This document shows, piece after piece, positions 41,801 through 51,709 of a stretch of DNA of 51,709 nucleotides. A program made the translations under genes and the position numbers. The stretch is from Terana coerulea (lineage: Eukaryota > Basidiomycota > Agaricomycetes > Polyporales > Phanerochaetaceae): positions 1 to 51,709 of the forward strand of contig JAKOGH010000780.1 in the NCBI GenBank assembly GCA_024811115.1. The letters are read 5' to 3'. The number at the start of each line of letters is the position of its first letter. Within the stretch, counting starts at the first letter, position 1. Below the pieces are notes generated by a model, which saw nothing but the letters and a program-made list of their open reading frames with translations, was not told the DNA's origin and did not search any database.

Positions 41801-44800
41801 AGAAATCCGCATGGTCGAAACCCCGAAAGGTAGTTTCGCCATTGTTGGAACCAAATGACTCCGGCGCAGGCTTGCTCATAGGCAAAGTCGGGGGCGTCAC
41901 GGAAAAGGGTCTTGGGACGATTGGCAACGCGTGGTCGTTCGGCTGAGGGATGGTCATGCACAGGATCTGAGGGGAGTGCGAGCTCTCGAGACACGGCAGA
42001 GGACGACAATGCGCAGCGCAGATACTTCATGCGTTCAGGCATGACGCCAAGATGCAGTTTTGGTGCACAAAAGCTGGAATAGGTATGAAGAGTACGGGGA
42101 GGGAAATCAGGTCAGTCGATAACGTGAGGGGGGAGGGGGGTAAGTTGACAAATAAGCGACCTTAGGAGAGGCAGAGTTGAAAGGTGGGGATTGCGGGTAT
42201 GTTCGTGTCCGAAAGCGCTTGAGCGTCGAACTGTTCGCTGGGCGGAGAACCCGGGGTTTACAGTTCCGATCACTGGCAGTTCGCGGCGCAGCGGCGGCGC
42301 GCGCTGCACGGCGACGAGGACGAGAAGCTCGGCGTCGGCGAGGGGCGGGACCTCAGGTCTCCAGACTTAGCATGTCGATCTGTGCTCAGCATTTGTGCTC
42401 GATGTGCGGTATTGGGCTGACGGTGTTCTACGTGTGATCAACGCTGCCAGGGGATAAACTTGCGATGTAGACCTACAGACGGCACAAAGTTAGCGACCGG
42501 CTGGGAATCCGAGTCGTTAGAGCAGACACGAAGCAGAGAGCTTACCCGACGCGCCAGCTATCCCCGATCGATGATTCCTCCCATTATCCTTGGCAAACGC
42601 ATGATGCTGTGACGGTGGCACGTCTCCATAATCCACATCGCTCGAAGCTTTAGACAGAAATTATTACTCACCGTGATTTGCCGTACAATTACTACCGTTG
42701 GGTTGGGGATGGCTATGTTGTGGTCGCCGTGTACAGAGTCAGGACCGTCCGCGATAGGTAACGTCGTCGGGAGAAACGGAGACTGAACCCAAATCACCGA
42801 TGCCTCGGCCAAGTTTTGAACTGTACACATTGCTATTCCACAGCAATGGCGTCATGAGCATCGACGTATAAGCGTGCATGAGTGCAGCTGGCGCACCTGA
42901 GGCCCAAATTCTTACGACTGTCCTCAGCCTAAGCCAGATACAGACACTAAAAACTCCCATATGACCATGTCTCCATCTCAAATCGCGCACAGCAGCCCTT
43001 TCTTGCTGCGGTCATCTCAGAGCCTAGGCACAGCCGTCCGCGCGAGGTCGCCAGAGGTAGACTGCCGAGTCGACATTGCTATTAATCACGACTTGAGTGG
43101 TGCCCGAGGAATGTCGTATAGTCCGCGACGCAAGTGGTAGCGTGCTTGAGAGACAGTCCGGAGCCACTGGCAGCGATTCAGGAACTGGACATGGAGGAAG
43201 GGAACAAGGGCCGGATGGCATTGGCGCCCATCTTCGCGACTTGCTCTCGACCGTAATTATCTCTCCCGCCTCGCGTCTGACGAGGTCCCAGTACTTCTCT
43301 CTTTCATCGTCATCACAATATAAGAGCACTCGGGAGCAAAAGCCATGTCGTGAGTGTAAAGCATGTTTTCAGTGGTGTGTCGCAACAGCGCTGAATTGTT
43401 CATCCGAATATTGCTCCAACGGATACATGTGCAGATGATTGAAGTATATGCACGTGTGCGTACTCGAAGGTGCGTCTTCACACAGCCAGTTACTATTTCT
43501 CAGCAGAATTGAAATTCTTTTCAGGTTATACCGTGGCGTGCCTCAACGTATGCTATCCCACGGACGTAAGCTGCGCATATTGCACGATTACTGACTCTGT
43601 CGCTCATTCGGGAGAAGAGCAGCCTCCCACGCCGGCAGGTACTTGGTCAGCTCACAATACAACCATCCAAGAGAGGTGTACTTAGCTGCTAATCGGTCTG
43701 CGGATATAACGTACGCCTGCCGCTTGTTGCTATTTTCACGCTGAGGGGACTGACTTTTTCTTTCTGACAGCAACTCTCCACTGGTCAGGGAACCGAGAGC
43801 GCAATGATAGAGACGCAGACTGGCCGACGCCAATACTTGCCTCTTCACGAAGCTCTCGTGCGATGGGCTGCAGGATGAGTCAGTTGAACTGGCTGGGCTT
43901 AGCATTGCCTCGACTTCCAATGACTGTATTTGGCCCCTGGCCAGGAATCAGAATGTCGGAACGCGAGAGAGAACTAAGGTAAATACAACCTAACGGTCGT
44001 TTGAGAAGGACACGGCTCACGAGAATTGTGGAAAGGAGCTGGCGAATATGAGCAAGATCTATTTTTGCAAGCTATGGAAGTACACTGGAGCTTTGGCACA
44101 AGTTAGTTTCGTCCTCGGGGTCAGACCCGAGGAGTACTCGTCCCGGCGACCGCGAAGAGGTCGTGCCAGGGCAGCAACAAGTGGCTGCCCTCCGCCGAGA
44201 ATACATTGGAGCGAGGACAACAGGCGGAGTATCTACAGAGACCGGGCTACGACCACACACGGGGCGTCCCCGCAGTGACACACACTGGAACCTTGACAAG
44301 AAAGCAGGACGGCGAGGGCGAACCCTGAGAGAAAAGACTGGAAAGTGATGGACGACAAGGCGAACCTTGACGCAGGGCGAACCCCAGACCGCCACCGCCA
44401 GCCTGAACGAAGGGCGAATCCTGAGAGAGAGGAAGTGGCATACAGCGGACGCCAGGGCGAACCCCGACGCAGGGCGAACCCCTAAACCGCCGACACCATC
44501 GTCGATGAAGGGCGAACCCCGGAAGAAAGAGACTGGCGAGCGATGGACGTCGAGGCGAACCCCGACGCAGGGCAAACCCCAAACCACCACCGCCGATCTC
44601 GATGAAGGGCGAACCCTGAGACAGAAGAAGTGGCGTACAGCGGACGGCGAGGCGAACCCCGACGCAGGGCGAACCCCCAAGCCGCCAACGCCATCCGCCA
44701 TGAAGGGCGAACCCTGAGAGAGAGGGAGGAAGGGGGTATCGCGGCGGTGAGAGGCGGGCTCTGGCTTTCGTTAACAGCAGAGCAGAGGCTTGCTTTATAC

Positions 44801-47800
44801 TCTGTGCGGCGGGCAGTCACGAGACTGTCAGCCGCGGTATGTTTACCCATCACCGACGGATGCAGTCCACCAGCAGTCCCAAGTTGGGCGGACAAATGTG
44901 GGGTTGATGATGGGTCTTCTGTTTCGCACCATTCTATGAGCGCTGACGAGGTATCAGGTTAGCTTTCCGGAGTTGTGCGCTATTGCTAGCCATCGCTCAT
45001 AACGTTCCCGTATACAGCCTCAATGGAGATCTGTTCTTAACTACCAGCTGCAGGGACCGCGAATACACCCAAGTTTCTATCTCTCCCTGTCTGTGATGGC
45101 GTCCACGCAGGCAGCCACCTCTGCCTTGGAGGGGTCCTTCCAAGTCTTATCTATCACAGTAGTTGTCTTCTCCGCTCTCAGCGCACTTTTGGTATGTGGC
45201 AGCTAACGTCTCCCTTACTCCCGCTTATCTAACCACTTCGATACAGGTGCATACTGCGTACTCTTCGTCTTCGCTATGCGGTCTACCTTCCGCCGGAGCG
45301 ACCGGTTAAGCACAGTACTCTGCGCCGTGACCATATGCTTGTAGGCAACACGCAGCTCGGCGGTGATTTTTGCATGCTGATGTATCGAGCGCAGATTCGT
45401 CGTGCTTCTGATACACTACATCATGCGAGCGCTGACGCTTGGGCAGCGCCGCTTGCTTCATCAGCCCGCTGATGCTGAAACGGCGTGGTACGTACCAGTT
45501 GTTTTCGTATCCAGGTGAGTGGTTCAGCGTTGCTTCACTCTTGAATAATCTTAGCTAACGAGGCTCACTGTTAGTCTGACTACGACACTCGCTGTATACA
45601 CATTTCATTTCCTTAGCTCAGCCCCTACTGATGCGGACGATGAAGGGCTTGCTATCGGACGGATTGTTAGCGTGGCGGCTCTATGTCATCTACGGACGCC
45701 CTCGGTGGGCATTTTACGTTCCCGCCGTAGCGGTACTCGTTAACTCGCGTGCGTTTTACCAACCCTCCTTGTCTACACGATCTAAAAATCTACGACTGTT
45801 GGTTAGTTCTCGGCTTTGCTGGAGACTTTCAGTACCTAGCCGTCTACCACAGCATCACCAAGTACAACGCCTACTACCAGAAGACAGCCTTCACGGTAAA
45901 CGCCGCCTGGGGATACGCGATGCTCGTAAACAACACTTTGCTCACCGGCGCCATCTTTGGTAGGATTGTGTAAGAGGTCTCCGTTCGCTGTAACCCACGA
46001 CCACCACTGATGTTGTATTTTGTAGGTACGTTAAACGACAAACTAGAGGGAGGGTTGGAGGAACTGGAGATGGCCATCTGAGTACGCTGACGGAAGCTAT
46101 TGTGGAGTCGGCTGCGGTGACCTGGGGCGGTCTCGTACTGTACGAAATTGCGACCCTGGCACCGGAGGGACACATCACCGTGAGTGCTTCCCATTATTTT
46201 CTTATCTTGCAAGGCTCAATTTGCTTGACAGACGGACCTTAATGTTGGATATGTGATGATATGCATAATCCCCGTGTTTTTCGTAAGTCTACCGCCGGTC
46301 ACATAGCGTGTCCAATCTGACACTTCACCCCACAGGGCATCTCCCAATGTCTGATTACAGCACAGCTTGGTATCTTCCACCACGAGCCTCAGGCATTTAT
46401 GCCTGTCCCCGCACCACCCGCACCTTACTTACTGTCGTTTGCAAAGCACCTGAGACAAGCGCCTTTCGGCCAAATTTGGACGTTTTGGTAGCACGGATGA
46501 CTTTCGTATTGTAGCTCACCCAATACACACCGTAGCCACTATTTTGAGACATGTAAAGTGACTTATTTCTCAATTCGAAAGTGCTCGCAACAAGAACGAG
46601 AGAAATTGGGCAATTTTTGAGTGCGCTGGTTGTCCTAGACCCCCTTGACAACTTTTGAGCCAGGATGAAAGAATGACTTGAGCGTTTCACTTTGGGAAGG
46701 TTGGAAGTGCTTTTTGTTATGTTTTCTCACGTGCCAGTACTCTTAGATTGACCTCGGTTGGATGCTATGTCCTCATGGGTCTGCTCTCAAGGGTGCACGG
46801 GCAAAGCGCCCGTGAGAGTGCAACTGCATGAGAGCACTACATCCGACCGGGACCGGTTTGAGAGTGCTTGCACATGCGGAAACATCATACAAATCTTGCC
46901 CAGCCTTTTTGAAGCGAAATGGCTCAGCCATTCTTCCGTCCCAGCTCAAAAGTCGTTGAGGGAGTCTGGTGCCGGGACCAGCATGCCTAGCTTGCTCAAA
47001 AATCGGTCATTTCTTCTCGTTCTTGTTGCATGCACCTTTGAATCGAAGAATAAGTTGTTTTCATGTCTTAACTTAGTGTCTATGATGTGTATTGGGTGAG
47101 CTACGACACAAAAGTCACCCGTGCTACCAAAACGTCCAAATTTGGCCGAAAGGCGCTTGTCTCAGGTGCTTTGCAAACGACAGTAAGCCACAGCCGAGGG
47201 AATTCCACACTTGTGCGCGTTCAAGGCATAGACGGAGTTACAGCATTGGGTCTTCGACGCTACAGGGAACGGCAGAGGACGACGATAGCGTTATGGAGAA
47301 ACAGGTGTTACACATCCGCGACTGTTCAATCGAGCAAGCGTGATAATGAGACAACTATTTATGCTTTATTTACTACAGGACGTGTACTGTACATTCCTAA
47401 GAGCTACAGAGTAGGATGATACAGTGAAACTCTGGAGAAATTACCTTCAAGTTCTAGAGTGGGTGAAAGTAGCGAGACCCCCGGCTTGACGACGATGCGA
47501 AAGAGACCGGTACAGCTTAGTCTACAGACAATCTAGAAGGCCATTAGTTGGTATACGGAAGGAGATGAGTGACCGAACGGCTCAGAGAGTGTAAGCCGGA
47601 ACATAATCTGAGCGCACTCGAGATTAGCACCGAGCTATTCAAGGCAGTATCAAAACTTACCGCGTTGTAGTTGAAAAGCCACAGTACGACACGCCGCTCT
47701 CGGGAAACCTACGCACGAGTTCCCCTTGCACCGTCCCTCGGTGTTCTTCCCGCGGTCCGAGAGGACGTACGAACGGATCCGTTTCATACTGGGTCAACTA

Positions 47801-50800
47801 GCTGAAGTTCCTATCCTTGGCTTGAAGCACATGCGCACGAGGCTGCGTCCTACACGACAGTGAGCACTCGTGAATCATGAGCGAGGCTTTAATAACTTAC
47901 TGGACGATTGGCGAACTCTGAGACGAACGAGCGGCCCTCTTCAAGCTAGATCAACTAGCCGAAGCTCCTAGCCGTGGCTTCTAATGCGCACTGGGGTCCT
48001 ATAATCTGCAGCCAAGGTTAGTAATCATTGACCACGAAGAAAATCTATACAGGCTTACTATTTGGGTGATGCTGAAACGCTATCCGACTCGCCGCTCCAG
48101 GGGGAGGGTCTGTACGAGTTCCGCTTACACCCAGGCCTTTCCCAGATGACCTTTCCGCTGTCCTTGGGGACGGATGAGCGGTCCTCTTCAAACCAGATTG
48201 ACTAGCTGAAGCTCCTGGCCGCCGTTTCTGATGCGCACGGGGGTCATATTGCCTACAGTCGAGGTTAGTAATCATGAGCCGCAAAGTAGAGCTATACTGA
48301 CTTACTATTTGGTTGAGGCCGAGACGCCATACGGCTCGCCGCTCCGGTGGAGATTCTGTACGAGCTCCGCTTACACCCAGGCCTTTCCCGAGTGACCTTT
48401 CCACTGTCCTTGGGGACAAACGAGCGGTCCTCTCCAGGCTAGATCAACTAGTCGAAGTTCCATCGGATGACCTTGTGGTACATGCACGATTCTGCGTGTA
48501 GAAGTCAGCCGCGGCCCTCGCAACAGCGGAAAGACTTACAAAGTTTTTGACAACGTCCAAGCTGTCCTTTGTACTACTACCCTGGAGTGGCAGGGACCTC
48601 AAGCTCCAAGCGAGTCCCTTTCTTGAGAGACCGCTGGCGATGATGGAGGAGGTGAGAGGAGGAGTTGTGAAGCCTGAAGGTGAGGGAGCCCGGGTATTTA
48701 TGCGCCTGGAGGCTGGCAGGTCACGCGAAAGACGCGCTAGCTTTGTTTATCGCGAATAAACGAGCCGGACAAACAAGTACAACCAATATACCGCATATAG
48801 CAATAGGCTCGGACCCAGATGCCGCGATCGCCGAGGATCCTGGAGGCTGGCCAAGATCCCACGCTTTCCCCGCAGGCCATTTAGCACTTACGTGGCGCAA
48901 ACCGCGGAACTTACATGTCAGAGATTGTCTATACCAGGCTGCGCTATAGCCCGCCCACGTAAATGAACGGGAGGGGTGTTGCGTCTACGGCGGAGATTGA
49001 ACTGCAGCGCTTGACGGAGGTTGCCGCACGCCACAAAGCTGCCAGCGAGATCTCTTTGTCCCCATCCATGTTCTCTCCTTTCAGTCGTCCGCAGGCTCTG
49101 CAGCACCGTCTCTGGCAACCCGTGCATTGATGTTGGAATATCAGTCGAAACTGAAATCTACCATTCTCACTCGCAGATGAACACCAAAAGGCGGCTGTTC
49201 GGGCTCGGTGCTTGGGCGGTACTTACTTGCCTTTTGATGAAATTGCGCCCGATGCGGTTCTCCCGGAGCGCAACAAGTGTCCACAGACAGCATTAGAAGT
49301 TCGCTCAGCTCAGATGGAGAGGGTGAACGAGGCGTATAAGGTGAGCGACCAGATCTGGTCTGTTCGTCCTTTCCCCCCTCCTCCCACCTCCTTTCGCGTG
49401 CGCTGCCCTCCTCGTCCCTACCAACCCCCTTCAACGTACCCACTCCTTTTGTTTTACTCCTCTGCCGCGTTAAGATGGAGATGCAAGAGCCAACCCCGTT
49501 CGTTCCTCCAGAATCCGACTTTCCAGTAGCAGTGGAAGACGTGGTCGCCGCGCTGCGGAGAGGGATTGAAGATCATGCACGAGTGGCGGCTGCAACTCAA
49601 CAACTTGGGTAAGTACTGAGCATCTTAGCCTCCAAGACATAGCTCAATTCGTCCTATAGTCCGCAGCCGGAACTAGTCGTACCGCCAGTCGTGTTGGTAG
49701 GGAGGCAGACGGCGGGAAAATTGTCCCTGATGGAAGGCATGACAGGCGTACGTAGCAAACTCTTCTGTGATATATCGCGCTCTAACTCTTTCCAGGTCGC
49801 GATACCAAGATTCGAACGTTTGCCGTTGCAGTATGTTATACAGTTCAGATTTCGCCCGTCGCCTCCCGACTCGACCATACTGCAATATCAAGTATTTGCT
49901 CATGGAGCATGTGCATATCGTGGTCGCGATGAAGATGCATGCGCTAAGAAAGAGGTTGGAGTGCTGTGTACGACCGACGAGGAGGTCGAACTCAACGCAT
50001 ACCGGGCGCAAGCGCTACTTCTTAACCCCGACAAGGACGAGGACGAGATCTTCTCGGCTGAGCTTGGCGAACTGCGTCTCCTTGAGCACGAGCTGCCGAC
50101 GTCAGTGCATACGATCAGTGTAGACGTGTCTGGCCCCAATCTTCCAGAGATTACTCTGATTGATGTTCCTGGTACGCATGCTAGCTCTTGTTTCCATGAT
50201 ATTTGAGCCTATCTGATAGTTCATTCCTCACAGGCGCAGAGGAGGATGACCACCCCACAGCAAAACGGTTTTTAGAGGAGCTCGCGAAGCTGTATGTGAA
50301 TGCTCAAGACTCGCTCATCGTTTCGGTAATGGATATGGATTGTGAGTGCGGAAAACCCTACTGTTCTTGAGCAAGTCTAATTAACAGACATAGCATACTT
50401 TGACTATAACTCATATCGTCTGATGCAAACACTAGATCCAGCTGGTCGTCGGAGTGTTGGTAGGTACACTCATGCTTCGTCGTGCTGTCGCTAATGTATC
50501 TTTGTATGCAGGCGTGATGACAGGGCCGGAACAACTTGCGGGAATCAGATCTCCCAAAGATCGGGAGAGATGGCTTCGGATCATTCAGGGCAAGCGATAC
50601 CAACTCACGAACGGATGGTTCATTGTTTGCCAGTCATCAATCCCAGGCATGTATGCGTTGGGCGGCGTGCGGGAAGACGAAGACAAGTTCTTCTTGTTCA
50701 ACCACCCATGGTCGTGCATGCTCAGCAAGGCGAGACATGGGACCTCGCGGCTTGCTTCTTTCGTCTTTCAACTGTTGCTTGAGCGCGTTCACGCAAGGTG

Positions 50801-51709
50801 AGTAGTCTCTCAAATCAAGCACATACTTCGTCTAACGCGGCCCCGCCTGTAGCACAAGCGCGCTCCGTGCTGAGGTTGCGAGACAGTATGATGGGGAACT
50901 TCAGGGCGTTGCGGTGAACCATGCGATTGTGCCGAACGATCACATCCATTTGCTGGTCGCTCCTTTCATCGAGGACCTTAAAGCGCGTCTCCACAGTCGC
51001 CGGGAAGACGGACCGCACGGCGAGTACCACCGACGGGCATACTTTGTTCTCAAGGAGGCTTTGACGAAGACCCACCCGCCGTTCGTACCGGCGCCTTCAG
51101 TACCGCCTAAGGTGGCCGCCGACGCACCCGATACACCATCTTCTATGCTATCGTTTGGGCCGAACGCTTTTATCGCTTATGACGCTTTTGACCGGATGAT
51201 CCATGCTGAGCAAGAGAAGGATCTGCTGGAGGACGCGGAAGAGGCTGTTCAGCGAGCATTGAAGCGGCTTTCCAAAACGTCCTGGGAGCAACTCGTTCTT
51301 TCTTGCTTGGGTTCTATCAACGCATCCGTGATGGAGTTTTTGCCGACACTGGCAGCAGCTCACTTGGCGCCGCATGCTATACTGCAGACGAAAGTCGTGT
51401 AAGTCTGCGTTTCAGCCCTATTCCACTCCGTTGACTTACTTCTGGTGTATTCCAGGGCAATCGTCGACGGGATCATCCGTGCGCATTTTGACTCTACGAA
51501 AGTCTCACTAGAAGAAGCAGTCGCCCAGGAAGTCAACGAACGCTTGCTCTCCCCAAGAAGCTCGAGGAAGCTTGTGACCTGTGGTATTCCCATTACAAAG
51601 GCGGGTATTTCGAGATCGCGGGGCGACTGATATCGCTTCATCAGTATGAAGAGAAGCTCAACGACACCGAATCTGTTGCCTCTTCAACGATGAAGGCGAA
51701 GACCAAGAG

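Overview
This window looks like a repeat-rich, probably subtelomeric or accessory stretch of a basidiomycete (Agaricomycete-type) fungal nuclear genome. The evidence is the small spliceosomal introns of about 50 nt (GTATGT or GTAAGT ... CTAAC/CTGAT ... CAG), and gene families typical of these fungi: BTB/POZ proteins, a multi-pass membrane protein, an alpha/beta-hydrolase and a dynamin-like GTPase. No rRNA, tRNA or CRISPR was found. Gene density is low. Most recognisable genes are broken, duplicated or truncated by repeats.

The organising feature is a family of nine modular transcription-unit-like repeats, here called U1-U9. Each has (i) a palindrome GTTTATTCNGAATAAAC (decayed in some), (ii) a TATA box, usually 38-44 bp away, (iii) a body that differs by type, and (iv) a conserved 133-167 nt structured domain. 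Type A bodies are short exons, type B is a ~98-bp tandem array and type C a ~67-bp tandem array. The structured domain has four helices that are kept while their sequences change. In type A units the domain is exactly a spliceosomal intron with donor, branch site and acceptor. U1 (minus), U2 (minus) and U3 (plus) are type A. U4 (plus), U7 and U9 (minus) are type B. U5 and U6 (minus) and U8 (plus) are type C. Behind the palindromes of U4, U5 and U6 lies a BTB gene pointing the other way.

Layout: 1-6.7 kb holds a decayed hydrolase end with a stem-loop cassette, U1, and the U2/U3 head-to-head pair. 6.7-7.7 kb is a BTB pseudogene. 7.9-16.1 kb is composite L (U4, long subterminal inverted repeats, a cargo with BTB and U-box-like remnants, U5). 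16.8-18.2 kb is a BTB gene. 18.2-23.5 kb is mostly decayed repeats. 23.5-26.7 kb is U6 plus a second BTB gene. 28.66-29.0 kb is a MITE. 30.2-31.3 kb is a truncated hydrolase followed by the second stem-loop cassette. 32.75-35.6 kb is a partial third composite ending in U7. 35.9-44.8 kb is composite R, an inverted copy of L with a young miniature LTR element inserted. 45.1-46.5 kb is a membrane-protein gene whose 3' end is invaded by a foldback element. 47.6-48.7 kb is a decayed gene with four tandem copies of one exon. 49.5 kb to the edge is a dynamin-like gene with degenerate GTPase motifs.

The candidate undescribed system is the U family: a promoter palindrome plus a structured, intron-like 3' domain attached to interchangeable bodies, coupled to BTB genes and forming the ends of ~8 kb mobile-looking composites. 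All functional statements about it are inference from sequence.
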